36,254 nucleotides of DNA from Bacteriovoracaceae bacterium (GCA_021732585.1 JAKFUR010000099.1:1-36254), one strand, 5' to 3'; positions 8,086 through 16,462 are shown, counted from the first letter of the stretch. Notes: generated from the letters alone by a model not told the origin. Program-made: numbers and translations.

Positions 8086-8408
8086 GTTCTTAAATATTCA
8101 TCATATATAATATAATAAAATAAGATAAAAATGCACTTTGGCTTAACTTAATTATGACGCGCAAGGCTTTTGTTTATAAATAACTATCAGTTGTAAACAA
8201 GTTCATTGGGCCGTATGTCAAAAACTGTCACTCATTCTCACAGGCCCTCACTCTAGGATGCGTAGAGTCATAAAGGCCAACAGGCCGCCCCGATGAAAGG
8301 CTTTACAACTTGAAAAGGCCTAGGCGAGACTAATCCCATCATCCGATTTCAGAAAGCAGGACGCCGTACGTGCGGATGAAACACACCGACCATCGAGAGG
8401 ACCAGTTC
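8086..8408. other. intergenic region between lrp-like gene and smc
   Basis: This 323-base divergent spacer must hold promoters for both flanking genes. The part nearest the Lrp-type gene (8095-8135) is almost pure A/T, with several TATAAT-like words. TTGTTTA (8170-8176) and TAAACAA (8194-8200) form a 7-bp inverted repeat. The smc-proximal part has short GGCC-containing repeats. I find no convincing gene, RNA motif or terminator. The smc ribosome site GAGAGGA lies just before 8409. Confidence 0.5.
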
Positions 8409-11400
8409 ATGAAACTCGTTCGTTTATACATCCAAGGCTTCAAGTCTTTTAAAGATCGCACCACGATTGAATTCGATGATGGCATCACAGGCATCGTCGG
8501 CCCGAACGGTTGCGGTAAATCAAACATCGTGGACGCACTCTTCTGGGTGATGGGCGAGCAATCGGCCAAGCACTTGCGTGGTACGAACATGAAAGATTTG
8601 ATCTTCGCCGGATCATCGAAATATTCTCCAGCGAGTTTCGCCGAAGTGACCTTGGTCATGGAGAACACCAACGGCAAGCACATCCATATTGCTGGAGCCG
8701 TTGCTCGTCCTGCGGAAATTCAACTCACGCGTAAGCTCTATCGCAATGGCGAAACGGAATATCGTATCAACGGCGAGCCAGCGCGCTTGAAAGATATCCA
8801 TGAAGTGTTCATGGACACCGGTGCTGGTGCGAAGTCTTACTCAATTATCGCTCAAGGTGAAATCAACAAGCTCGTTCAGGCGAAACCTGAAGAGCGTCGT
8901 ACGATGATTGAAGAAGTCGCTGGCATCACGAAATTCAAACTTCGTAAGCGCGACTCTTTGAAGAAAATTGAACAGACTCAAATGAACTTGGCCCGCTTGG
9001 AAGATTTGCAAGCCGAGATCTACAAGAACTTGAAGAACCTGGAGAAGCAGGCTGAGAAGGCTGAGCGTGCTCGCTCCTTGCGTGAACGTATTAAGCGCTA
9101 TGAACTCATCACCGACGCTCATAAAGAATTCGAATTCCTCCAAGACTGGACGAATGCCGACAAAATCCTTGAGGAACGTAAAACAGAGATGGAGCAACTC
9201 ACGCTTCGTCGTCAACAACTTGATCTTCTCTTAGAAGACGAGCGCGTTCAGAAAGCCGATGCCATCGACAAGATCGATGAAGCGCAGGAAGACTTCAACA
9301 CTCACTCACGCCAACTAGCGGCGTCGGAAGAGCGCATGAAGCACTTGAAGCGTGCCATCGCCGAGAAAGAGAAGTTGATCGCTTCTCGCAATAAAGAAAA
9401 TGAAGAACTCGCAGTAGACACTGAAAATAGAACAAGGCGCTCAGAAGAGCTCAGCTCACAGCTTTCTGAATTGGAAGGAACCGATTACGGCGCCATGGAT
9501 TTTTCTGACCGCGAAGAGCGTGCAGAACTCCTCAAACAGCAGCTGCAGGACCTCGAAGAAGAACTGCAAAATGCCCGTCGTGATGCCGCTTTAGCTAAAG
9601 ACGCTGTCGCCGCTCTTGATCAGCAGCAATTCCGCAATACCTCTAAGCTCGAAGAATACTCACGCCTGTTGCAAGACATCGCAGCTGAGATTGAGGTTCT
9701 TGAGAAGCAAGACTCTACGTCACGCGATGAACTCATCCGTGAACGTGAGCGTTTCCAACTAGCGAAGACACGTCTTGAAGAAGTGCTCGGTCTTTTGCCG
9801 ACAACTAAAACGGGCATGGAGACATTGCTCGCTGAAGTGAAAGCACTCGATGCTGAAGTTCGCACTCTTCAACGTGAAGTTATTCAAAACGAAAGTAAAC
9901 GCGATTCACTTATTGAAGTGAACCAACAGGCCGAAGGTAAAAAACTTGGTGCACAGGATCTCGTGTCTCGTCACGCTGACGGTGGCATCGAAGTTTTGGG
10001 TCGCCTTGTTCAATGTGAAGACGGCTTCGCGACCGCTGTTGAAGAATTGCTCGGCGATGCTCTTGATAGCGTCCTCATTTCAGGCGGGAAAGATACCTTC
10101 GCTCGTTTGGGCGAAGGTTTCACACACGCAGCCGATGTCATCTTCGCTATGGAAGACGGCGTCTCACCAGAAACCGAAGAGCGTTTGCGTTTAACCCTTG
10201 AAGGTGTGCGTCCGCTCTCTGACGTTGTGATATCAACAGATGTGACTTTCAGTACCGCCTTGAGCCGTTTGCTCTCAGGCTATTTCATCGCCACCAACCT
10301 CACAGAAGAGACGGCTGCCCAATTGAATCCTGCGATTGGCTTTAAGGGCATTGTTTCTCCTGATGGAAAAACGTTTGTTCGCAAGTCGCTGAACACCATC
10401 ACCTACGGTTTGCGTCGTACACTTGCAAGCGAGCAGGTCATGGGTGTGGTTGAACGCAACGGCTTGATCGAGCGCATGAGTGTTGAACTCAATGAGAAGA
10501 AAGAGAAACTTGTTAGACTTGAAGTTCAGTTGACAGAAAAAGAAACTGCCCTTGTAGCGGCACGTTCACAAGTTGAAGAGCTTAATGCTCGTCAGCAAGA
10601 AGTGGCCACTCAGCACGCCTCTGTGAAGGCGAGCCTTGAGTCTAAGGAAAAGACTTTCGGTAACAGTTCATCTCGTCTTGAGATTCTTCAGAACCGCAAT
10701 TTGGAAACGTCGAGCTTGCGCTTGGCGCTGATGGAGTCAGAAGAGAAGATCGCCCGCGAGCGTAAGACTTTGCAAGAGCGTAACGATAATAGCTCGGCTA
10801 ACATGCAGGATCTTGAAACACGCCACATCGACTTGAAGATCAGCTTCGAGAACGAGCGTGATGATTTGATCGAACTCAAAGTGAAGGCTCAGTCATACGA
10901 GCAGCAATTGAAGTCTTTGCGTTCACAGATCGCTGATGCGGAGAGTTTGCTCGAGCGTTTGCAGCAGAAAACTGAAATGAATAAACTTCAGCTGGAACAA
11001 GCTGAAGCAGAAATGCAGCACGCCGAAGCTGAAGTCGCTCAAGGTGAAGAAGAAAATCTGACTCTTGCCGAACAGTTAGCCGACAAAGAGCAGTTCTTGG
11101 GTCTTTTGAAAGACCAATTGTCACAGGTCCTATTGGGTATGCAGGACAAAGAGACTGAGCTTAAGAACGCGACAGCCCGTATCAGTAAGCTTGAAAAAGA
11201 AAACGTCGAACTTGAACTTCGTCAGGAGCAAATCCTCGCTGAGGAAGAGATTTTGGTGAAGAACGCCTTTGAGAAGCACCGTGTGGACTTGCGTTATACC
11301 ATTATGAATCACCTCCAACTTTCAACCGAGCAGTTGAAGGGCCTCGCTGATCTTTCAGCGATGTACATCATGGAAGGCGAAGAAGGTGTTGTAACCATCG

Positions 11401-12086
11401 AGCGCGAAGAGTGGGAATTCACGAAGCGCTTCCCGGCCGAGGTTCGTGACTACCGTGAAAAACTAAAAGAATGCCGGACGGAATTCAATCGTCTGGGAGA
11501 AATCAACTGGCAGGCGATCGAGGATTACGACCGCCAAAAACTTCGCCATGATTTCTTGAGAACTCAAGAAGAGGAGCTGAAGAGAAGCCTCGCCGACCTG
11601 CAAACGGCGATTCAGCACATCGATGAGAAATCTCGCGAGCGTTTCAAGGAGGCCTTCCACGAGGTCAACGAACGTTTCAGCAAGGTCTTCCCTATCATCT
11701 TCGGCGGTGGTTCCGCACGTTTGGATATGACCGGCGACATCGACTCACCAGACGCGGGCGTAGATATTATCGCTCAGCCGCCGGGTAAGAAGATGCAGTC
11801 GATCACGTTGATGTCGGGTGGTGAGAAAGCGATGACAGCAGTGTCGTTGATTTTCTCTATCTTCCTTGTGAAGCCATCACCTTTCTGTCTCTTGGACGAA
11901 GTTGATGCTCCCTTAGATGATGCCAACGTGGGTCGTTTCAATGAGTTGTTGCGTGAGATGAGCGGGGAAACTCAATTCATTCTCATCACGCACAACAAGA
12001 AGACCATGGAATTGAATGACACGCTTTACGGCGTGACGATGCAAGAGCCTGGAGTCTCTAAAGCAGTTTCCGTACAACTCCACTGA
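8409..12086 (+). CDS. smc: chromosome segregation ATPase SMC
   Basis: SMC is the ATP-driven DNA-loop and condensation motor of the bacterial chromosome, normally working with ScpA and ScpB. The 1225-residue product has Walker A GPNGCGKSN at 31-39 and a long coiled coil from about 155 to 500. The hinge follows at about 500-670, then a second coiled coil to about 1020. The C-terminal head has the signature LMSGGEK near 1134 and Walker B FCLLDEVDAPLDD near 1160. I chose the ATG at 8409 because GAGAGGA precedes it and KLVRLYIQGFKSF is the normal SMC N-terminus; the frame stays open to 8370. No scpA or scpB gene is in the window. A likely terminator follows at 12096-12136. Confidence 0.97.
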   Translation: MKLVRLYIQGFKSFKDRTTIEFDDGITGIVGPNGCGKSNIVDALFWVMGEQSAKHLRGTNMKDLIFAGSSKYSPASFAEVTLVMENTNGKHIHIAGAVARPAEIQLTRKLYRNGETEYRINGEPARLKDIHEVFMDTGAGAKSYSIIAQGEINKLVQAKPEERRTMIEEVAGITKFKLRKRDSLKKIEQTQMNLARLEDLQAEIYKNLKNLEKQAEKAERARSLRERIKRYELITDAHKEFEFLQDWTNADKILEERKTEMEQLTLRRQQLDLLLEDERVQKADAIDKIDEAQEDFNTHSRQLAASEERMKHLKRAIAEKEKLIASRNKENEELAVDTENRTRRSEELSSQLSELEGTDYGAMDFSDREERAELLKQQLQDLEEELQNARRDAALAKDAVAALDQQQFRNTSKLEEYSRLLQDIAAEIEVLEKQDSTSRDELIRERERFQLAKTRLEEVLGLLPTTKTGMETLLAEVKALDAEVRTLQREVIQNESKRDSLIEVNQQAEGKKLGAQDLVSRHADGGIEVLGRLVQCEDGFATAVEELLGDALDSVLISGGKDTFARLGEGFTHAADVIFAMEDGVSPETEERLRLTLEGVRPLSDVVISTDVTFSTALSRLLSGYFIATNLTEETAAQLNPAIGFKGIVSPDGKTFVRKSLNTITYGLRRTLASEQVMGVVERNGLIERMSVELNEKKEKLVRLEVQLTEKETALVAARSQVEELNARQQEVATQHASVKASLESKEKTFGNSSSRLEILQNRNLETSSLRLALMESEEKIARERKTLQERNDNSSANMQDLETRHIDLKISFENERDDLIELKVKAQSYEQQLKSLRSQIADAESLLERLQQKTEMNKLQLEQAEAEMQHAEAEVAQGEEENLTLAEQLADKEQFLGLLKDQLSQVLLGMQDKETELKNATARISKLEKENVELELRQEQILAEEEILVKNAFEKHRVDLRYTIMNHLQLSTEQLKGLADLSAMYIMEGEEGVVTIEREEWEFTKRFPAEVRDYREKLKECRTEFNRLGEINWQAIEDYDRQKLRHDFLRTQEEELKRSLADLQTAIQHIDEKSRERFKEAFHEVNERFSKVFPIIFGGGSARLDMTGDIDSPDAGVDIIAQPPGKKMQSITLMSGGEKAMTAVSLIFSIFLVKPSPFCLLDEVDAPLDDANVGRFNELLREMSGETQFILITHNKKTMELNDTLYGVTMQEPGVSKAVSVQLH

Positions 12087-12095
12087 TGGTTGGTC

Positions 12096-12136
12096 GGGGG
12101 ATAGGCGCAGGATGAGGCCGATTCCCCCTCCTTTTT
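12096..12136 (+). terminator. probable terminator after smc
   Basis: GGGGGA (12096-12101) can pair with TCCCCC (12123-12128), followed by TCCTTTTT ending at 12136. The loop is large (21 bases) and can fold further. The T-tract runs directly into the AGGAG ribosome site of the next gene, so some read-through into the lolA-like gene is likely. Confidence 0.45.
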
Positions 12137-12146
12137 AGGAGCTCCC

Positions 12147-12764
12147 TTGAAATTCTTAGTCTTAACTTTGCTGTTATCTTTCTCGGCGACTGCCGATGAT
12201 TTTTTGCCGTCTTCATTTAGTGCTGACTTCGAGCAGAGCTTTAAGGGTGTAGCAAGCGGCAAAGAAAAGAAGAGTTTCGGAAAGATCGACTACAAGTACC
12301 CACGGCACATTCGCTTCGAAGTAGTCTCGCCTGAACCTTCGACTTTCGTCGCCAACCCTAAGACCAGCTGGTACTACACACCTCCGTTCGTAGAAACGGA
12401 GGAGGGGCAGGTTGTGGTTCAGCGTTCGGAGGATTTGGTGTTGACCAAATTTTTAGACTCCTTAAAAAATGGTGCTAAAACCAATTCCGCTTACAAGGTA
12501 GCTTTCAAAAAGTCGCAGTTAATTTTAATTTTTAGTCCTGCACTCAAGAAAGACATGCAGATGGAACAGGCTGTTCTCACTACGAAGAATGGAGACGCGG
12601 CGAAGGCAACGAAGCTTGGGGACTTCAAGGAATTAGATTTGGTTAATAGCAACGGACGACCAGTTAAGATTAGGTTCCTTGAGTTCCGTCCAGGACTCAC
12701 GTTTGCTGATAAGCATTTTGAGTTTCGTGTCCCGCCTAAAACTAAAATCACTCAAGGGAAATAA
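12147..12764 (+). CDS. lolA: LolA-like outer-membrane lipoprotein carrier
   Basis: LolA is the periplasmic chaperone that carries lipoproteins from LolCDE to the outer membrane. The 205-residue length and the sequence fit the family: signal peptide MKFLVLTLLLSFSATA, an FSADFEQSFKG segment, DYKYPRHIRFEVVSPEPSTFVANPKTSWYYTPP in the usual position (split by nothing obvious), and a C-terminal FEFRVPP. The start is a TTG at 12147 with AGGAG 6 bases upstream. Divergent LolA-like proteins exist with other roles, so the symbol is a family-level call. It follows smc by 60 bases with a probable leaky terminator between. Confidence 0.8.
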   Translation: MKFLVLTLLLSFSATADDFLPSSFSADFEQSFKGVASGKEKKSFGKIDYKYPRHIRFEVVSPEPSTFVANPKTSWYYTPPFVETEEGQVVVQRSEDLVLTKFLDSLKNGAKTNSAYKVAFKKSQLILIFSPALKKDMQMEQAVLTTKNGDAAKATKLGDFKELDLVNSNGRPVKIRFLEFRPGLTFADKHFEFRVPPKTKITQGK

Positions 12765-12799
12765 AGAGATCCGTCCGTGGATCGAGAGCTAGTCCTTGC

Positions 12800-12883
12800 T
12801 CAGTTCCCTCCGTAGAGTGAAACCATAAATCCAAAAGTTGAAATCATCGCTAGGGTGTATGTCACAAGTGCCATCGGACCCAT
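12800..12883 (-). CDS. 27-residue single-helix membrane peptide (small ORF)
   Basis: The frame starts at ATG 12883 with AAAGGA 7 bases upstream and ends in TGA at 12800-12802. The peptide begins MGPMALVTYTLAMISTFGF and ends SLYGGN. About 20 central residues are uncharged and hydrophobic, enough for one membrane-spanning helix. The size and composition resemble accessory peptides of membrane complexes, but I recognise no family. It lies directly after a terminator-like hairpin (12904-12932). Expression would therefore need read-through or its own promoter, which I could not find with confidence. This is a prediction from start context and composition only. Confidence 0.45.
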   Translation of the reverse strand: MGPMALVTYTLAMISTFGFMVSLYGGN

Positions 12884-12903
12884 AAAAATTCCTTTGTCAA
12901 AAA

Positions 12904-12932
12904 CCTCCGGGTGGTTTGACCTCACCCGGAGG
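12904..12932 (-). terminator. terminator hairpin before the 27-residue ORF
   Basis: CCTCCGGGTG (12904-12913) and CACCCGGAGG (12923-12932) form a perfect 10-bp stem with a 9-base loop. On the minus strand it is followed by TTTTTGAC, a short U-tract. It would end the pentapeptide-repeat gene transcript, about 155 bases past that gene's stop. The U-tract runs almost into the ribosome site of the 27-residue ORF. Confidence 0.6.
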
Positions 12933-12995
12933 GGTGAATCTCTTTGGACCTCGGGGAGATAAGTCCGCTGAGATTATTCGTTTCAAAATAGACAC

Positions 12996-13072
12996 CCCGG
13001 AAGATTGGGGAGAGAGAGCATCTCCCGGGGCGTGAAAGGGAAGCCTTGGGTTATTGGGTAGGGTGGCTTCCC
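12996..13072 (-). repeat. two further hairpins downstream of the pentapeptide-repeat gene
   Basis: GGGAAGCC (13038-13045) and GGCTTCCC (13065-13072) form an 8-bp stem. CCCCGG (12996-13001) and CCGGGG (13025-13030) form another, with an inner GGGAG/CTCCC alternative. On the minus strand the first lies 15 bases after the stop of the pentapeptide-repeat gene and is followed by only TTT. With the terminator at 12904-12932 they give three stems in a row. They may be a structured 3' UTR or part of a small RNA. Confidence 0.5.
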
Positions 13073-13086
13073 TCGTTACAAAATTC

Positions 13087-13533
13087 TTAAGCGACAAAAG
13101 CTGCGGCCATCATCGTGTGCACTTCTTCTGCTTCACGCTGACGTTCAGCGAAGGTGAAGTGAAGAACGTTTTCGTGGTTCTCCGTAAGGGCCGACAACCA
13201 GGTATCTAATTCGCAATCAATGAGACTTGAGCCGTGGATTGAGCTCGCTGGCCACTGGCAGTCCTCAAAGATGCAATTTTCAAAGTGACATGCATAAAGA
13301 TGCGAAAATTCGAAATTGCATTGCTTAAACGTGCAATTAATAAACTTAACTTGTTTAAAAGAACAGGCTTGGAACACACAAGAAGAGAAGGTCACTGAGG
13401 TGTAAGTGCTTGATTGCACAGTGGAGCCCGCGAGGGCTTGAGCAGTGATTGTGAGAGAGTTCAAGTGTTCATCCTGGATCACCTGAAGCTGCTCAAAGTG
13501 AGTGATTTCGAATCCTTCGGTCACGGTGCGCAT
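13087..13533 (-). CDS. pentapeptide-repeat protein with cysteine ladder
   Basis: The 148-residue product has nine consecutive five-residue repeats between about residues 52 and 94. The repeat centre is C-x-F: Cys at 52, 57, 67, 72, 82, 87 and 92 (Val at 62, Ser at 77) and Phe two residues later in almost every repeat (Leu at 79, Trp at 94). This is the register of a right-handed quadrilateral beta-helix, with Cys and Phe stacked in inner columns. Pentapeptide proteins can mimic DNA or act as scaffolds; the role here is unknown, and no signal peptide is seen. The ATG at 13533 has GGGGGAGA upstream, while the frame stays open to 13629. A sigma70-like promoter lies at 13579-13607. It is divergent from an HTH regulator gene. 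Confidence 0.85.
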   Translation of the reverse strand: MRTVTEGFEITHFEQLQVIQDEHLNSLTITAQALAGSTVQSSTYTSVTFSSCVFQACSFKQVKFINCTFKQCNFEFSHLYACHFENCIFEDCQWPASSIHGSSLIDCELDTWLSALTENHENVLHFTFAERQREAEEVHTMMAAAFVA

Positions 13534-13578
13534 AACATTCTCCCCCGTTTTATTGGGTCTTGTGTGTTCCTGACTGCA

Positions 13579-13607
13579 ATCGTACGGCATTTTGGGCATC
13601 GAGTCAA
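13579..13607 (-). promoter_or_regulatory. sigma70-type promoter of the pentapeptide-repeat gene
   Basis: On the minus strand TTGACT (13602-13607) is followed, after exactly 17 bases, by TACGAT (13579-13584). This would start transcription near 13572 and give a leader of about 40 bases before the ATG at 13533. The -35 matches consensus at five of six positions and the -10 at four of six. Confidence 0.6.
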
Positions 13608-13690
13608 TGCAAAAAATTCCTTTATGCAATTTTCTTTCATTCCGACAAGGAAAGCATAGACTTAGCTAAGACCCCTGGCCGGAGGCCTCT

Positions 13691-14284
13691 ATGATCAATT
13701 TCAGCGCCGACTTCTTAGAAAACTTTCTCGCTGTCGTTCGCAAGTACATGCAGCTGAGAGGTGGTCTTACTCAAAAAGATCTCTCTGAGATGACAGGTGT
13801 GGGGATCTCCACCATGTCTCGTTTCTTGAATCTCAAGACAGCAAGCGTGGATGAGCAGTTGGTGGCGAACATCATCGCTACACTGAACATTCCTTTGCAT
13901 GAAGTGATCGATGGAGTGGCGGAAGATTCAACGGATACATTTAAGCGCCTCGTGTTCTTTTACAAAGAGCAGATGCCCACCAAGCAAACGGCTTCGATCC
14001 CTCAGCAAGAAGCCCCACCAGTTCAAGAAGATCGTCGTAAGACAACGGCGACAATTAATATCGCAGGCAAAAAACAAACCATGTCCTTTGGTGAACCTGA
14101 TAACACCGGAAGTGTGACCAAGGGGCCAGATCTTACGTTGCGAGATAAATTGCAGACGCTTTCACCACGTCAGAAAGCCTATATCGGTGATTTCCTCGAT
14201 CTCGAAATTGCGGATCGCGATTTGATTGTCGATTTGGGCGACGCTATCTTCCGCTACGTACGTAGTCGTAACGTGAACTTCTAG
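13691..14284 (+). CDS. HTH (XRE-like) transcriptional regulator
   Basis: The 197-residue product starts with a helix-turn-helix domain of about 70 residues (LTQKDLSEMTGVGISTMSRFLNLKTASVDEQLVANI split over two helices and the wing), like XRE/Cro-type repressors. A Pro/Gln-rich linker follows (about 95-150). A C-terminal helical segment contains SPRQKAYIGDFLDLEIADRD and is not recognisable to me. GGAGG lies 6 bases before the ATG. The palindrome CTTAGCTAAG (13661-13670), just upstream, could be an operator. Its TAG stop overlaps the GTG start of the following vWA-like gene (TAGTG), so the pair is probably coupled. Confidence 0.8.
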   Translation: MINFSADFLENFLAVVRKYMQLRGGLTQKDLSEMTGVGISTMSRFLNLKTASVDEQLVANIIATLNIPLHEVIDGVAEDSTDTFKRLVFFYKEQMPTKQTASIPQQEAPPVQEDRRKTTATINIAGKKQTMSFGEPDNTGSVTKGPDLTLRDKLQTLSPRQKAYIGDFLDLEIADRDLIVDLGDAIFRYVRSRNVNF

Positions 14285-15048
14285 TGAAGTGGTTTTTATT
14301 TCTGTGGCCTTGCCTGGTCATGGCCGCCCCCCTAGAGATTGAGGTCTTCTTCCTTACGCCTCCTGCAAGTGCGCAGTGGCAAAAATATCTCGCGCCTCGG
14401 CTCTATGGGATTAAAATCGCTCAGGCCTGTGAGCCTGTGGGTGATTACTGCCTTGATCCGGTGATTGGTCTCTATCCGCGCAACGGAAAAGTTCCCGAGA
14501 AAAAAGAAACGAAGTTTGAAATCGATGAAGGACTCCCGCAGCTTCCAACCTCTACAAGCGTGGATCGCAGTTTAGTGAATTGCGATGAGAAGTACGCCTT
14601 TGATATTTTCTGTGGCAAGGCCCAAGCAGAAAAGAAGGCGAGCGAAGTGAGTGGCCTCGAAGTTTGGGTAGATACCAGTTCATCTATGAGAGGCATTGAT
14701 CCTGGTGATGGAAAGGGAAGTTGTCAGCGCGCTCAATTTTTACAAAGTTTAGTCGTGATCTGTGATAAGAAGCGTCCCGTGTTGAAAGGCTTTGATACCG
14801 GTATCCGTGAGATTGATCCTGCGAGCAGTTGCGTGAGCCAAGGGTTGAACGATGCCAAACGCATGATTGAGTGGATGGAAGAATCCACGGCCAAAAAACT
14901 CATCTTCATCACCGATGTTTACGAATATCAAGCCGAGCTCTCGGCTTACTTGGAATCTAAGCAGGCCAAAATTCACGGCGACCGTGGAACTTTCCCGGCG
15001 TCTAAGATGCAAGACATGGTTGTCGAACTGGCCAAGGGCTGTGAATAG
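14284..15048 (+). CDS. secreted protein with von Willebrand A-like (MIDAS) motif
   Basis: The 254-residue protein begins with a Sec signal peptide (MKWFLFLWPCLVMA). The second half looks like a vWA-type Rossmann domain. LEVWVDTSSSMRG holds a D-x-S-x-S metal-ion site (Asp130, Ser132, Ser134), GFDTGI supplies a candidate Thr (172), and KLIFITDVYEY supplies the conserved Asp (211). Such domains bind protein partners through a divalent ion. Cysteines at about 49, 56, 100, 110, 147, 160 and 183 suggest disulfides in the periplasm. The GTG start overlaps the stop of the HTH gene, so expression is tied to that regulator. The partner and role are unknown. Confidence 0.7.
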   Translation: MKWFLFLWPCLVMAAPLEIEVFFLTPPASAQWQKYLAPRLYGIKIAQACEPVGDYCLDPVIGLYPRNGKVPEKKETKFEIDEGLPQLPTSTSVDRSLVNCDEKYAFDIFCGKAQAEKKASEVSGLEVWVDTSSSMRGIDPGDGKGSCQRAQFLQSLVVICDKKRPVLKGFDTGIREIDPASSCVSQGLNDAKRMIEWMEESTAKKLIFITDVYEYQAELSAYLESKQAKIHGDRGTFPASKMQDMVVELAKGCE

Positions 15049-15067
15049 CCACTAGCATCTTAGGTTC

Positions 15068-16105
15068 ATGTGGTCACAACTTCTAACTTGGTCTGGGCGC
15101 GAATTTGGGCATCTGCCCTGGCGGAAGAACCGCACGCTTTATCGCACCCTCGTTTCTGAAATCATGCTCCAACAGACCACTGTTTCAACTGTGCTACAAC
15201 ACTACGAACGCTTCCTTGTGCGTTTCCCAGATTTGCAATCCTTGGCGAAGGCCAGTGAGGAAGAATTGCTCGTGGCCTGGAAGGGACTGGGCTACTACCG
15301 TCGCGCCAAGAATTTAAAGAAGATTGCTGAAACGATTGCGCGAGATTGGGACGGAAAGTTTCCTGAGCAAGGTGTAGATCTGCAGATGATTTCAGGGATT
15401 GGTCCTTACACCTCAAATGCACTTATTGCGATTGGGATGGATCGTCCTGCCTTGGCGGTTGATGCTAACTTAGAAAGAGTTCTGGCGCGTTTGCATGGTC
15501 TTAAAACCGCCAAGGGCCCTCGTCTACAAAAACAGATCCTGCAGTTGTTTCTCGAGAATAAAATTGTGCCCGAGCGCCACATGTCTTTCCGTGCGCTGAA
15601 TGAAGCTCTCATGGATTTGGGACGCACCATTTGCCAGGCCAATCGTGTGGCATGTGAGATCTGTCCAATGAAGAAGAGCTGTATCGCTCACAAGCAAGGC
15701 AAGGCGCTGGCCTATCCGGCCGGTGGCGATACTCCCGCTAAAAAAGCTATTGAGCATGAGTTGAGTCTGTTGCGAGTGATCGTGGGCAAACCTGAGCGTT
15801 TGCAGGCCTATCAAAAAGAGAAGGGTGAGTGGCTAGAAGGTCAGTGGGAGCTACCGACGTTTGTGATTGAAACGGATGATGAGAAGTTTAAGCAGTACCC
15901 CGCGCTTACAAAAAAAATTGATGTCAGTGAACTTCCGACGGTGAAGACCGGTATCACGAAATACTCAATCGTGAATTACATCCTGAAACTCAGTGCAGAA
16001 GAGTGGAAAACATGGAAGTTTACCCGCGAGACCACTTGGCGTGATGGCACCTCAGCTGAAAGTAATCTTTCGACGGCTAGCCAGAAGTGTCTTAAGAAAA
16101 TCTAA
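15068..16105 (+). CDS. mutY: A/G-specific adenine DNA glycosylase
   Basis: MutY removes adenine mispaired with 8-oxoguanine. The 345-residue protein has the catalytic Glu31 in SEIMLQQTTV, the helix-hairpin-helix ISGIGPYTSNAL (108-119) and the catalytic Asp132 in VDANLERV. The iron-sulfur cluster loop is C189-X6-C196-X2-C199-X5-C205, exactly the family spacing. A C-terminal NUDIX-like 8-oxoG recognition domain follows from about residue 225. No strong ribosome site precedes the ATG at 15068, which lies 19 bases after the vWA-like gene. Its stop codon abuts the stop of the convergent small membrane-protein gene at 16106. Confidence 0.96.
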   Translation: MWSQLLTWSGREFGHLPWRKNRTLYRTLVSEIMLQQTTVSTVLQHYERFLVRFPDLQSLAKASEEELLVAWKGLGYYRRAKNLKKIAETIARDWDGKFPEQGVDLQMISGIGPYTSNALIAIGMDRPALAVDANLERVLARLHGLKTAKGPRLQKQILQLFLENKIVPERHMSFRALNEALMDLGRTICQANRVACEICPMKKSCIAHKQGKALAYPAGGDTPAKKAIEHELSLLRVIVGKPERLQAYQKEKGEWLEGQWELPTFVIETDDEKFKQYPALTKKIDVSELPTVKTGITKYSIVNYILKLSAEEWKTWKFTRETTWRDGTSAESNLSTASQKCLKKI

Positions 16106-16462
16106 TTAACGATTGAGATAGCGATGGAATTTTAAAGGAGTGCCATCCTTGCTGCCACATTTGGCACAGAAGTATTTCTGAGGTTTGCAGAAATAATAAA
16201 GACCGAAAACAAAGAGCGCCACCAAGGCAATATAAACTCTTCCTCCTCTACGAGCGTAATACATCCCTGGCGGTAAATTCATAGCAAACTGATAGAAGCA
16301 ATAGGTCAGGACTCCGATAAAGATGAGCCCTAGCAATGATGCCCAATAGTGAACCGTGTTGAGCTTACAGCGCCCTTCATGGTGGCAGTTTCCACAATGA
16401 ATTTCCATCCACCACGTGTGAATTGGATAAAAGCCGTAATAAGAGAAGAGCGGTCTTTTCAT
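16106..16462 (-). CDS. small membrane protein with two CxxC knuckles
   Basis: The 118-residue product has two central hydrophobic segments (about 40-62 and 76-92) flanked by cysteine motifs. CGNCHHEGRC lies near the N-terminus (about 23-32) and CAKCG near the C-terminus. Both ends could face the same side and together bind one metal ion, as in a zinc ribbon split across a helical hairpin. I do not recognise the family. Its ATG overlaps the TGA of the upstream gene (ATGA) and it has no ribosome site of its own, which suggests translational coupling. Confidence 0.65.
   Translation of the reverse strand: MKRPLFSYYGFYPIHTWWMEIHCGNCHHEGRCKLNTVHYWASLLGLIFIGVLTYCFYQFAMNLPPGMYYARRGGRVYIALVALFVFGLYYFCKPQKYFCAKCGSKDGTPLKFHRYLNR

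Noticed and set aside
8140-8408. Possible riboswitch or small RNA upstream of smc
   Set aside because: Only short GGCC-type and TTGTTTA/TAAACAA repeats are present, and no known motif could be assembled.
8841-11660. Several antisense open frames inside smc
   Set aside because: They are by-products of the codon pattern of the coiled coil and have no start signals or family features.
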